NCBI GenBank assembly: GCA_964468045.1
Contig: CAYXTO010000007.1
Coordinates: 101,242 to 165,241, forward strand
Reading direction: 5' to 3'
DNA: 64,000 bases
Source: JAWKXU01 sp964468045
GTDB taxonomy: Bacteria; Pseudomonadota; Alphaproteobacteria; Sphingomonadales; Sphingomonadaceae
Shown here piece by piece: positions 9,077 through 17,569 of this stretch. The translations under genes were made by a program, and so were the position numbers. The notes beneath the pieces were generated by a model. It saw only the letters and a list, made by a program, of their open reading frames with translations, was not told where the DNA came from and ran no database searches. The stretch's first letter is position 1; every line of letters begins with the position of its first letter.

Positions 9077-10099
9077 TCATTGCTTTACCATATCGAGCGC
9101 GACGTCGACGATCATATCTTCCTGTCCGCCCACCATCTTGCGCCGTCCGAGTTCGACGAGGATCGCCCGCGTGTCGAGCCCGTGATCGGCGGCCACCTTT
9201 TCCGCGTGACGCAGAAAGGAGGAATAGACGCCCGCATAACCCAATGTCAGCGTCTCGCGATCAACGCGCACCGGGCGGTCCTGCAACGGGCGCACCAACT
9301 CGTCCGCAGCGTCCATCAGCGCGAACAGGTCACAGCCATGGTTCCAGCCATAAACGTCGGCGGCGGCGACGAACACTTCGAGCGGTGCGTTGCCCGCGCC
9401 CGCGCCCATGCCTGCAAGACTCGCGTCGATGCGGATCGCGCCGTTCTGCACTGCGACGATGCTGTTCGCGACACCGAGGCTGAGGTTGTGGTGGGCATGA
9501 ACGCCGCGCTGCGTTTCGGGCTTCAGCACCCGGTCATAGGCGGCAAGCCGCGCCGCATATTGATCCATCGTCATTGCGCCGCCGCTGTCGGTTACATAGA
9601 TGCAATGTGCGCCATAGCCTTCCATCAGCTTCGCCTGGTCAGCCAGTGCCTCGGGCTCGGACATATGGCTCATCATCAGGAAGCCGGAGACGTCCATGCC
9701 GAGGTTGCGGGCCGCCTCGATATGCTGCTTTGACACGTCCGCCTCGGTGCAGTGGGTCGCGATGCGGACCGACCGGACGCCGAGATCATAGGCATGTTTC
9801 AAATCATGCACCGTGCCGATACCGGGCAGCAGCAGCGTGGTGAGCACGCTATGCTCCAGCACCTCGGCCACTGCGCTGATCCATTCCCAGTCGGTATGGG
9901 CGCCGAAGCCGTAGTTGAAGCTGGAACCCTGCAGCCCGTCGCCATGCGCCACCTCGATCGCATCGACCTTCGCCCGGTCGAGTGCGCGGGCGATCGCCTG
10001 CACATGGTCGAGGCCATATTGATGGCGGATCGCGTGCATCCCGTCGCGCAGGGTGACGTCCTGGATATAGAGCTTCGTCGTCGTGGGATCGAATTTCAT
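9077..10099 (-). CDS. mhpE: 4-hydroxy-2-oxovalerate aldolase
   Basis: Splits 4-hydroxy-2-oxopentanoate into pyruvate and acetaldehyde at the end of catechol meta-cleavage (BphI/DmpG/MhpE family). 340 residues. The N-terminal DVTLRDGMHA gives the catalytic Arg and metal-binding Asp, and HAHHNLS supplies the two His metal ligands. ATG at 10099 overlaps the dehydrogenase stop by 4 nt; the two proteins form a channelling complex in relatives, so coupling makes sense. Equivalent names are bphI, dmpG and xylK. Confidence 0.95.
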   Translation of the reverse strand: MKFDPTTTKLYIQDVTLRDGMHAIRHQYGLDHVQAIARALDRAKVDAIEVAHGDGLQGSSFNYGFGAHTDWEWISAVAEVLEHSVLTTLLLPGIGTVHDLKHAYDLGVRSVRIATHCTEADVSKQHIEAARNLGMDVSGFLMMSHMSEPEALADQAKLMEGYGAHCIYVTDSGGAMTMDQYAARLAAYDRVLKPETQRGVHAHHNLSLGVANSIVAVQNGAIRIDASLAGMGAGAGNAPLEVFVAAADVYGWNHGCDLFALMDAADELVRPLQDRPVRVDRETLTLGYAGVYSSFLRHAEKVAADHGLDTRAILVELGRRKMVGGQEDMIVDVALDMVKQ

Positions 10100-11025
10100 G
10101 CGGCCATCCTTTCCGCGATCTTCTCGGCGGTCCTGAGCGCCGCCGAGGTCATGATGTCGAGATTGCCGGCATAGGCGGGCAGGTAATGCGCCGCGCCTTC
10201 CACCTCGAGGAAGACACTGACCTTGAGACCGGTGAAGCTGCCGCCCATCTCGGGAATGCGCAGGGGAGCGTTGCCACCGATGCTCTCGAACTGCACCGCC
10301 TGTTTCAGGCGATAGCCGGGGACATAGGTCTGTACCTCGGCCACCATATCCTCGATGCTCGCCCGGATCGCCTCGCGGTCGCCGTCGTCGCACAGGCAAT
10401 AGACGGTGTCGCGCATGATCAGCGGCGGCTCGGCGGGGTTCAGGATGATGATCGCCTTGCCGCGCGTCGCGCCGCCGACCTCCGCTATGGCCGCGCTCGT
10501 CGTCTCGGTGAACTCATCGATATTGGCGCGCGTGCCGGGACCTGCGCTTCTTGACGAGATGGACGCGACGATTTCGCCATAATGCACCTTGGCTATACGA
10601 TTCACCGCTGCGACGATCGGGATCGTCGCCTGCCCGCCGCAGGTCACCATATTGACGTTGGGTGCATCGAGGTGCGCATCGCCGTTGACCGGCGGTATCG
10701 TGTAGGGACCGATCGCCGCCGGGGTCAGATCGATGACACGCTTGCCGTGACCGATCAACACTTCGCTGTGACGCTCGTGGGCGCCCGCGGAGGTCGCGTC
10801 GAAGACGATGCGGATGTCGGCGAAGCCGGGCATCGCAACCAGCCCCTCGATCCCTTCCGCGGTGATGGGCACGCCCATCCTCTCGGCGCGCTTCAGCCCG
10901 TCGGATTCAGGATCGATGCCGACGAGGGCGCCCATTTCAAGCCTGTCGGACAGGCGCATCACCTTTATCATCAGGTCGGTGCCGATGTTGCCCGACCCGA
11001 TGATTGCGACCTTGGTCCTGGTCAT
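10096..11025 (-). CDS. mhpF: Acetaldehyde dehydrogenase (acylating)
   Basis: Converts acetaldehyde, NAD+ and CoA to acetyl-CoA (BphJ/DmpF/MhpF family). 309 residues from the ATG at 11025, which places the Rossmann motif GSGNIGTDL at residues 10-18; the catalytic Cys is 129 in VTCGGQATIP. An in-frame ATG 63 nt upstream lies inside the hydratase gene and is less likely. It lies 4 nt after mhpD and overlaps mhpE. Confidence 0.95.
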   Translation of the reverse strand: MTRTKVAIIGSGNIGTDLMIKVMRLSDRLEMGALVGIDPESDGLKRAERMGVPITAEGIEGLVAMPGFADIRIVFDATSAGAHERHSEVLIGHGKRVIDLTPAAIGPYTIPPVNGDAHLDAPNVNMVTCGGQATIPIVAAVNRIAKVHYGEIVASISSRSAGPGTRANIDEFTETTSAAIAEVGGATRGKAIIILNPAEPPLIMRDTVYCLCDDGDREAIRASIEDMVAEVQTYVPGYRLKQAVQFESIGGNAPLRIPEMGGSFTGLKVSVFLEVEGAAHYLPAYAGNLDIMTSAALRTAEKIAERMAA

Positions 11026-11029
11026 CGTC

Positions 11030-11809
11030 TCAATCCTTCCCGTAAGTGAAACTGCATGCGCCGATCCCGGCAACGCGCGCATGGACATGATCGCCCGGCG
11101 TCAGCGCGACCATCGGGCCGAGTGCGCCGGCGAGCAGGATATCGCCTGCCTTGAGCGGCTCCCCGCGCTCTGCAAGGGTCTGCGCGAGCCAGGCGGCGGC
11201 GTTGAGCGGATTGCCGAGGGCGGCGGCGCCGACTCCGGTCGAGACGACCTTGCCATTGAACTCCATCTCCATCGCGGCGCCTTCGAGGTCGAGACCGGCA
11301 AGCGGCCGCCCTTCATCCGCGAGGACGAAAAATGCCGAAGATCCATTGTCGGCGACGGTGTCGGCAAAGGTGATTTTCCAGTCGGCGATCCGGCTGTCGA
11401 CGATTTCGATCGCGGCATGGACGCTGGCGACGGCCGCAGCCACTCCTTCGGCCGTGGTTGCGGGGCCGGGCAGGTCCTTGCCCAGGACGAAGGCGATCTC
11501 CGCTTCCGCCTTGGGCTGGATCGCACGGGCCGGGTCAAGCATACCGCCGTCGGCAACGCGCATGTCGTCGAACAGCACCCCGAAGTCTGGTTGATCGACG
11601 CCAAGTTGGGCCTGCACCGCCTTCGCGGTCAGCCCCGCCTTGCGCCCGACGATGCGGCGTCCTTGCGCTTCCCAGAAGCGGGTGTTGATGGTCTGTATCG
11701 CATAGGCCCCGTCGGCGTCCGTCGGTTCCAGCCCGTCGCGCAGCGGCGCCACTGCTCCGCTTGCATAGGCCTCGCGCAAGCGGCGCGCGAGTTCATCATG
11801 ACTGACCAT
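11030..11809 (-). CDS. mhpD: 2-keto-4-pentenoate hydratase
   Basis: Adds water to 2-oxopent-4-enoate to give 4-hydroxy-2-oxopentanoate, the step before the aldolase. 259 residues. Family patterns include GRKAGLTAKAVQ.QLGV near residue 55, QPKAEAEIAFVL near 98 and GNPLNAAAWLA late in the protein. First gene of a tight three-gene operon that diverges from an IclR gene. No ring-cleavage dioxygenase, hydrolase or decarboxylase gene is in the window, so upstream steps must be coded elsewhere. Confidence 0.93.
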   Translation of the reverse strand: MVSHDELARRLREAYASGAVAPLRDGLEPTDADGAYAIQTINTRFWEAQGRRIVGRKAGLTAKAVQAQLGVDQPDFGVLFDDMRVADGGMLDPARAIQPKAEAEIAFVLGKDLPGPATTAEGVAAAVASVHAAIEIVDSRIADWKITFADTVADNGSSAFFVLADEGRPLAGLDLEGAAMEMEFNGKVVSTGVGAAALGNPLNAAAWLAQTLAERGEPLKAGDILLAGALGPMVALTPGDHVHARVAGIGACSFTYGKD

Positions 11810-11886
11810 ACATCTCTCCTGCTTTCGTATAAAGCTAGGCGCATCCGGGGATTGGCACCAGCCGGCGCCCGGGCTATGCTTCTCAC
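11810..11886. promoter_or_regulatory. Shared divergent promoter region, mhpD operon / iclR
   Basis: The 77 nt between the mhpD and IclR start codons must hold both promoters and any IclR operator. A purine-rich ribosome-binding stretch (AGGAGAGA on the - strand) precedes mhpD. I see no operator that I can define with confidence. Confidence 0.5.
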
Positions 11887-12618
11887 ATGGTGAGAAACAG
11901 GACGCCGCGCATCAAGGCCTCGCAGCGCACGCTCGCCATGCTTGAGGCTGTCATAGAAGACGAAGGGGGCGGCAGCATTTCGGCTGTGGCAAAGCGCATT
12001 GGCGTTCCCGTGGCGACTGCGCATCGCCAGGTCGCGACATTGGTCGATGCAGGATTCCTCTCGGTCGATGGCGCCGGCGCTCACCATGCCGGGCCGCGTC
12101 TGCTCGCCATGATGAGCAGGCTCGATGAAAAGCAGGCGATGGTCAATATCGCGGCGGCGCCTCTGCACGCCCTGGCCTCCCGCCTGGGTGCCGTCGTGCA
12201 GCTCGGCACGTTCGAGAACGAAATGGTGACCTACCGGATCAAGACCGGGCGCGGCGCGATGAGGATTTTTTCGCGGGTCGGCATGCAGCTGGAAGCTTAC
12301 TGCACGGGAATTGGCAAGGTGCTGCTCGCGCACCTTCCGGATCATGAGCGGGAAGCCTATCTGGAAGCCGGCTCGTTCATTGCCCTCACCGAGCGCACGA
12401 TTATCGATCCGGCAGCGCTTCGCGATGAGTTGAGGAAAGTGCGCGTCAATGGCTATGCGCTGGATGATGAGGAGGCCGCACCCGGGTTGCGGTGCCTCGC
12501 CGTCCCGCTGCATGCACCGTCAGGCCGGGTAGTAGCTGCCGTATGTGAATGGTCGTCTGTTCGCTGGCAGGTTGCGCACGCCGCATTTCACGGCTTCGAT
12601 GCGCGATCACCTGCTTGA
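11887..12618 (+). CDS. IclR-family transcriptional regulator, C-terminus replaced
   Basis: Likely regulator of the divergent meta-pathway operon. Residues about 10-75 form the winged helix-turn-helix; the effector domain follows from about 85. Homology-like sequence stops after GRVVAAV (about residue 219, base 12540). The last ~24 residues are an off-frame reading of a foreign methyltransferase gene, so the final helices of the effector domain are missing. It may be non-functional or altered in effector response. Still 243 residues long only because the new frame stays open. Confidence 0.88.
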   Translation: MVRNRTPRIKASQRTLAMLEAVIEDEGGGSISAVAKRIGVPVATAHRQVATLVDAGFLSVDGAGAHHAGPRLLAMMSRLDEKQAMVNIAAAPLHALASRLGAVVQLGTFENEMVTYRIKTGRGAMRIFSRVGMQLEAYCTGIGKVLLAHLPDHEREAYLEAGSFIALTERTIIDPAALRDELRKVRVNGYALDDEEAAPGLRCLAVPLHAPSGRVVAAVCEWSSVRWQVAHAAFHGFDARSPA

Positions 12619-13300
12619 CGCGGCCAAGCATGACTGGTCCGGCGTTTCGCCCGCGATTTTCGGATCGCTGTTCCAGTCGGTGATGGACGCGAAGGAACGC
12701 CGGGCGAAGGGCGCACATTACACGACCGAGGCCAATATCTTGAAGGTCATCGGCCCGCTGTTCCTTGACGACCTGAAAGCCGAACTAGCAGGCATCATCG
12801 CTCGCCGCACCGGCCGCGACAAGGAATTGGCGAAGTTTCAGAACAAGCTGACCCGGCTGACGTTCCTTGATCCGGCCTGCGGCTGCGGCAATTTCCTGGT
12901 CATCGCCTATCGCGAAATCCGGCGGCTGGAACTGGAATGTTTGAAAGCCCAATATGGCGACCAGCAGATTGACGCGGCGCTGCTGTCCCGCGTCACGGTC
13001 GATCAATTCTACGGCATCGAATATGAGGAGTTTCCCGCCCGCATTGCCGAAGTGGCCATGTGGATGATGGACCATATCGCCAACAACGAGATCAACGAGG
13101 CATTCCGGCTGAACTATGCCCGCATCCCGTTGAAGGATTCGGCGCATATCCTGCATGGCGATGCGCTGGAAGCGGACTGGTCCGCGCTGCTGCCAGCCGA
13201 ACGGTGCAGCTACATCATGGGGAATCCGCCTTTACCAGCAAGGCAGGCCATCGCTCGCCATGCTGTGCGACGATGCCGCCAGTTTCCTTGGTGGACATAG
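12545..13300 (+). pseudogene. MmeI/type IIG-like DNA methyltransferase fragment
   Basis: Internal piece of an adenine DNA methyltransferase. Helical lead-in SGVSPAIFGSLFQSVMD, then motif I LDPACGCGNFL at about residue 109 (SAM binding). The fragment ends in the catalytic motif IV, GNPP, at about base 13227, where the expected Phe/Tyr and everything after it are missing; the remaining ~25 residues to the stop are out of frame. The N-terminal nuclease and helical domains are also missing. No activity expected. Confidence 0.85.
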
Positions 13301-14186
13301 CCTCAAGGCCGAACAGAAAGCCGGGACCACGGCCAACCTGTGCCGCGCCTGGGATGGATCGAAGCTGGAGCGGATACGCGGCGGTGATGGCGTGACCGTG
13401 CTCTATGACCGGCGTTTGTCCTGTCACCTCATGGTGCAGCCTGGCGTTGCGGCTGGCTTCCTGTCGGACAGCCAGTTTGCCGATCAGGGCTTGCTGGCCC
13501 GGTTTCTGGTATCCGCGCCACAAGGCCGGGCCGGAACGCGCATTCGCGATGATGCTGCCTATCAGGCGCTTGCCTATAATGCGGCGCTTGATCTGGAGGA
13601 TTACAATACTGCGATTGCGGGCCTGCTGCGCCAGCCGGTGCGGTGGAAGGATGAGAATGACCGCGCGCTGGGCGTAGACATGGGCGAACTGCATTTCACA
13701 CCCGAGGCCCGCGCGCTCTATGTCACCTTTGCCAATGCCATCGAAGGCGAACTTGGCCCCAAGGCATCGCTGGCCATGGCCAGGGCGTTCGCATCGAAGC
13801 TGCCGGAGAACGCGGCGCGCATCGCTGGCACGCTCAGCCTGATTGCCAATCCTGCCGCCAGCCAGATTGAAGCTGCCACGCTGGCCGACGCGATCAGCCT
13901 GGCCAAATACTATCTGAGGGAAGCCGTCCGGCTCATGGCGTCCGGCGCGATTGATCCCGAATTGCGGCTGGCGGAAGCCCTGCTTGAATGGCTGCAATCC
14001 CAGCCGGGCAAGGTGATTGGACTGCGCGATATTTACCGCCTTGGCCCGAACGCGATCCGGCAGGCCGACAAGGCGCGGCGCGTCATGGGCATACTTGCAG
14101 AGCATGGTTGGGCCAGACCCTTGCCGGACGGGGCCGAGATGGAGGGACAGCGCCACAAGGAAGCATGGGAGATCGTCCAGTGCTGA
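13228..14186 (+). pseudogene. DUF3987 (YfjI-like) protein, C-terminal fragment
   Basis: From about base 13230 the sequence QQGRPSLAML...SFLGGHSL matches the middle of DUF3987 proteins, which are primase/helicase-associated proteins of phages and integrative elements. It runs intact to the normal end (EIVQC, stop at 14184-14186). The N-terminal half is absent and the frame simply continues back through the methyltransferase piece, with an upstream ATG at 13155 that would add about 25 unrelated residues. A truncated product could be made, but loss of function is likely. Confidence 0.8.
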
Positions 14187-14479
14187 ACTTCGATCCACAC
14201 CGCTGGCTTGCCGAGCGCGAAGGGGCGGAAAATGTCGCAACTGTCGCGACTGTCGCAAGGGTGTGCGCTGAACTTGAAAAATCCGCTTCACAGGTAAGCC
14301 CTGCGACACTTGCGACAACCGCGACAAAATCGGGGTGCGATCCGTCCATCAACCCCACGCATATCGACCTGTCTGGCTTTGATGTGCGCGATGTCGACGA
14401 AGGCTGGATAGGGGAAAGCCCGCGTCAGACCCGGCTAAGGCTCATTCATGGGGGCAGAGTAGGGGGTGGAGATGGTTGA
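14180..14479 (+). CDS. Small mobile-element protein with VATVATVA repeat
   Basis: 99 residues from GTG at 14180, overlapping the end of the DUF3987 frame, which is the usual arrangement for a coupled downstream gene. After the start LNFDPHRWLAEREGAENVA there is a low-complexity segment VATVATVAR and later ATLATTATK, encoded by 9-nt repeats built on GTCGCAA. No catalytic motif. Function unknown; possibly an accessory of the DUF3987 protein. Confidence 0.6.
   Translation: MLNFDPHRWLAEREGAENVATVATVARVCAELEKSASQVSPATLATTATKSGCDPSINPTHIDLSGFDVRDVDEGWIGESPRQTRLRLIHGGRVGGGDG
14228..14325. repeat. GTCGCAA-type short repeats inside a gene
   Basis: Three direct copies of a 9-nt unit close to TGTCGCAAC at about 14234-14258, then inverted versions (TGCGAC) at about 14302-14326. 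They encode the VAT/ATL repeats of the overlapping protein. Iteron-like spacing could mean protein binding; slippage is equally possible. Confidence 0.55.
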
Positions 14480-14804
14480 CCGTAGTGTCCCTTTCGATCC
14501 CGACTTCGGTAAGGTCGGGTTTGCCCGTCACCTGTTCCGCTTACGGTTTCGTCACCTCAAGTTGAGCCAGCGCACATTCGCCGAGCGGTTTGGGCTATCC
14601 TATTCTGTTATCAGGGATGCGGAACAGGGAGCAAGGCCAACGCCATCGCTTCGCCTGATTGTTGCTGCCATCGCTGCCAATCCCGAATGGATGGCGGCTA
14701 TCGCGCGGGAGGCGACATCGCCCTGTAATTGTGGCGAGAGCGATTCCTACTCCTGTTGCGCAGTCCGGCGGTTACAGCCGGGCGTTAATTTTACCATGCC
14801 GTAA
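14466..14804 (+). CDS. Helix-turn-helix (XRE-like) regulator
   Basis: About 112 residues. A helix-turn-helix lies at about residues 34-60 (LSQRTFAERFGLSYSVIRDAEQG), followed by a helical dimer region and a Cys-rich tail with four Cys in CNCGESDSYSCC. Start ambiguous: ATG at 14466 or 14472, both overlapping the previous gene. Probably a control gene of the element. Confidence 0.7.
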   Translation: MEMVDRSVPFDPDFGKVGFARHLFRLRFRHLKLSQRTFAERFGLSYSVIRDAEQGARPTPSLRLIVAAIAANPEWMAAIAREATSPCNCGESDSYSCCAVRRLQPGVNFTMP

Positions 14805-14828
14805 AAACGCGCGCGCACGGGGAAATTG

Positions 14829-15203
14829 ATGGGCAGACACCATAAAGGGGTTTCCGAGGCGCTGGCGATGTTCGCCGCAATCTATGCCCGGCAACGTGAA
14901 ATGCAGGAACGGGCGGCGCTGCTGCCCGATGACGATAAACGCATCCTGTTCCGCAAGTGGGCCACGCGGGTCAATGAGGCGGAGGCGGCGGGCAGGCATG
15001 TGCCCAGCTTCCCGCGTTACCTTCGCGGCCTGACCTGCGGTGCGATCAAAAAGAACGGCAAGGCTTGCGGCATGACAACGCTGGGGGCGAACGGCAGGTG
15101 TAAATTCCATGGTGGTGCATCTACGGGGCCGCGCACGCCAGAGGGCCGCGCGAGGGCGCTGGAAAACCTCAAGCTAGGACGTTTGAAACGCGGGAACTCA
15201 TAG
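14829..15203 (+). CDS. HGGxSTG domain protein
   Basis: 124 residues. The C-terminal half has Cys-x-n-Cys-x-n-Cys-x2-His (CGAIKKNGKACG, then GRCKFHGG), followed by ASTGPRTPEGRARALEN, the signature of small zinc-ribbon-like proteins found in phages and integrative elements. Function unknown; DNA binding is plausible. ATG at 14829 is preferred over an adjacent TTG. Confidence 0.8.
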   Translation: MGRHHKGVSEALAMFAAIYARQREMQERAALLPDDDKRILFRKWATRVNEAEAAGRHVPSFPRYLRGLTCGAIKKNGKACGMTTLGANGRCKFHGGASTGPRTPEGRARALENLKLGRLKRGNS

Positions 15204-15375
15204 ACCTGATTTAATAGGGGGATTGTTTGGCGCATTCCGCGCGCGTGTATGGGGAGTGCAGGATTGCCACCCTGTCTCTGCGCCGCGTCGTGTTGATCGG
15301 TGGCACAGATTCACCGGAGTATTTCATGGAAAGTTCATGGATCGTGCCAGCAAGCCAGCTAAGTGCTTGAAAAGA

Positions 15376-15450
15376 TGGTGGGCGCGGCAAGGATTGAACT
15401 TGCGACCCCACCCGTGTGAAGGGTGTGCTCTACCACTGAGCTACGCGCCC
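15376..15450 (-). tRNA. tRNA-Val (anticodon CAC)
   Basis: Full cloverleaf on the - strand: acceptor GGGCGCG paired with CGCGCCC, D-stem GCTC/GAGC, anticodon stem CACCC/GGGTG around loop TTCACAC, T-arm with TTCAATC, and encoded CCA. Its 3' end points at the mobile-element remnant. Confidence 0.96.
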
Positions 15451-15530
15451 GCCTTGCATCACTGCCGGCAGGCGCGCGCCTTTGCCACGCGCTTGCGCGA
15501 AAGACAAGCCCGGTCTGCGCTCGGTGCTTC

Positions 15531-17429
15531 TCAATGCGCGTTGGGTGCCGCTGTCCACCTCGTGAGGATGGAGAGCAGACCGAAATCCGCCGGGCGGCCA
15601 GCCGCCGCCGATGCCGGGCGCTGCGGGCACTCGAGGCAGTAGGCCTGCGCGCCCGGGGCGCTCAGCAGCAGGCGCGCGTTCTGCGCAAGAGCCTGCACGA
15701 ATCCGGCCTGGCGCGCGGTCAGCAGCGCAACGAAATCATGGGCCGGCGCGGCCTGCTCGTTGTCCTTGCGCAGCATTTCCTGCAGCAGCGAGCGATAGGG
15801 ATCGGTGCCGCTGCCGAGATATTTGGCGTGCCATCCGCCGTCCTTCAGCCCGGCTTTCCGGGCGGCCCAGGCCAGCGCGTCATCGAGGCCGCCATATTGG
15901 TCTACCAAGCCGATCTGCCGCGCGGTTCCGCCGTCCCAGACGCGCCCTTGCGCGATCTCGTTGACCTGGGCCGGCGTCTTGCCCCGGGATTTCGCCACGA
16001 TAGTCAGGAAGCGGGCATAGCCGTTCTCGATCGCGGCCTGCGCCATCGCCTGGGTTTCGGGATTGAGGCCGCCCAGCAGATCGGGCTGGCCGGACAGCGG
16101 CGTGGTGCGGACGCCGTCGCTGGTGATCCCCCACTTCGCCAGCGTATCCTCGAAGGTCGGCACCACCGCGAATATGCCGATCGAACCGGTTATGGTCCCG
16201 GGCTCCGCGAAGATCCGGTCCGCCGGGGTGGAGACCCAGTATCCCCCGCTGGCCGCGACATTGGCCATCGAGACGACGATGGGGATCTTGCGCGCCTTGT
16301 GGCGGAGGATCGCGCGGCGGATTTCCTCGGAGGCCATGACCGATCCGCCCGGGGAATCGACCCGGACGACCAGCGCGGCCAGATCGTCCGTCAAGGCCTC
16401 GTCGAGCAGGTCGGCAATCCGGTCTCCGCCCGCGGTGCCGGGGCCGGCATCGCCATCCACGATCTCGCCCGCCACCGTTATCACGCCGATGGCCTTGCCT
16501 CGCTTGGGCGGTTTCACCGCGGCGAGCCACGCATCCAGCGAAGTATGCGCATAGGCGCCCGGGCTGTCGTCCCAACTGTCCGCGCCGGCAAGCCGGGCCA
16601 CCCGGTTGCCGAAGGCCGCCTTGTCCCCCAGCCGATCGACCAGACCGGCGGCGAGGGCGGCCCTGGCGGCATCGCCCCGGCTCGCGGCCAGCCATTGCAC
16701 CGGATTGCGCGTGACCAGCGCCAGATCGGCCTTGGGGCGGGCCTTCTGCACGTCGGCCTGCCATTCCTGCCACATCGCCTGATAGAGCGACGCCGCGTTT
16801 TCCCGCGCTTCGGGCGACATGTCGTTGCGCAGGAACGGCTCGACCGCGGATTTATAGGTGCCGACGCGGAAGACATGCGCCTTCACCTGCAGCATCTGCA
16901 GCAGCCCGGCGAAATAGGGGCGCTGCCCGCCCGGTCCGGTGATGATCGCGCCGCCCATCGGGTCGACCCATACTTCGCTGGCATGGGCGGCCAGCATCAT
17001 GCCGTCGTCGATATAGGCGTTGGCGAAGGCCAGCACCGGCTTCTTCGCGGCGCGCGCCCGGTCCAGCGCCGCGCCGATCTCCGCCAGATGGACCTGCCCG
17101 CCGCCAAGGAAGCGGGTGAGATCGAGCACGATCACCTTGATCCGCTTGTCCTGCGCGGCGGCATCGATCGCGCGCACCAGGTCGCGTGCGGGATATTCTC
17201 CGGGTGGGAAAGTGTCGGACAGCAGGATCTGCAAGGGGTCGATATTCGTAGCTTCCTCGACCACCGAGCCGTCGAGATCGAGCAGCAGGGCGCCCTCCCG
17301 CACCATTCCGGGATTGGGCCGCATGGTCAGCGCGCCATACAGCAGCGCGAAGAAGAGGAGCAGGAAAAGCAGAGCGAGGCCATCCTTGATCCCCACCAGC
17401 AGCCGCCACACCTTGCCTGCGAAACTCAT
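15531..17429 (-). CDS. sppA: Signal peptide peptidase SppA, 67 kDa type
   Basis: Inner-membrane serine protease that degrades cleaved signal peptides. 632 residues: one membrane anchor (about 17-36) and two tandem S49 domains. The Ser/Lys dyad of the long form is present: Lys193 in VGTYKSAVEPF and Ser394 in NVAASGGYWVS. Divergent from pyrB. It reads toward tRNA-Val on the same strand with an 80-nt gap. Confidence 0.95.
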   Translation of the reverse strand: MSFAGKVWRLLVGIKDGLALLFLLLFFALLYGALTMRPNPGMVREGALLLDLDGSVVEEATNIDPLQILLSDTFPPGEYPARDLVRAIDAAAQDKRIKVIVLDLTRFLGGGQVHLAEIGAALDRARAAKKPVLAFANAYIDDGMMLAAHASEVWVDPMGGAIITGPGGQRPYFAGLLQMLQVKAHVFRVGTYKSAVEPFLRNDMSPEARENAASLYQAMWQEWQADVQKARPKADLALVTRNPVQWLAASRGDAARAALAAGLVDRLGDKAAFGNRVARLAGADSWDDSPGAYAHTSLDAWLAAVKPPKRGKAIGVITVAGEIVDGDAGPGTAGGDRIADLLDEALTDDLAALVVRVDSPGGSVMASEEIRRAILRHKARKIPIVVSMANVAASGGYWVSTPADRIFAEPGTITGSIGIFAVVPTFEDTLAKWGITSDGVRTTPLSGQPDLLGGLNPETQAMAQAAIENGYARFLTIVAKSRGKTPAQVNEIAQGRVWDGGTARQIGLVDQYGGLDDALAWAARKAGLKDGGWHAKYLGSGTDPYRSLLQEMLRKDNEQAAPAHDFVALLTARQAGFVQALAQNARLLLSAPGAQAYCLECPQRPASAAAGRPADFGLLSILTRWTAAPNAH

Positions 17430-17569
17430 GACCGAACGGTTCCCTGCGCGATAGTCGTCATGGCTGCCTTTCTAGGAGGCGGTGCGGGGATACGCCACCG
17501 GAAAGCTGTGCGGCATGACCCATTAAGCGCTTGAGTGCCGCTGCGCGCTCCACTAAGGGCTTGGCTTTA

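Larger units (their letters stand above)
12538..15375. mobile_element. Remnant of an integrated element abutting tRNA-Val
   Basis: A run of genes typical of integrative elements in sphingomonads: a methyltransferase fragment, a DUF3987 fragment, a short repetitive protein, an XRE-like regulator and an HGGxSTG protein. The right edge is the 3' end of a tRNA gene, a common integrase target. The left edge is a broken host gene (IclR). No integrase, transposase or direct-repeat attachment site is recognisable, so this looks like a decayed and deleted element. Confidence 0.65.

Noticed and set aside
15204..15375. Integrase fragment next to tRNA-Val
   Set aside because: No recombinase motif could be read in any frame; the residues ARQGLNLRP seen there are the usual mistranslation of a tRNA gene.
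15423..17534. 703-residue open frame opposite sppA, beginning in tRNA-Val
   Set aside because: Starts inside a tRNA and runs antisense to sppA; no recognisable motif.
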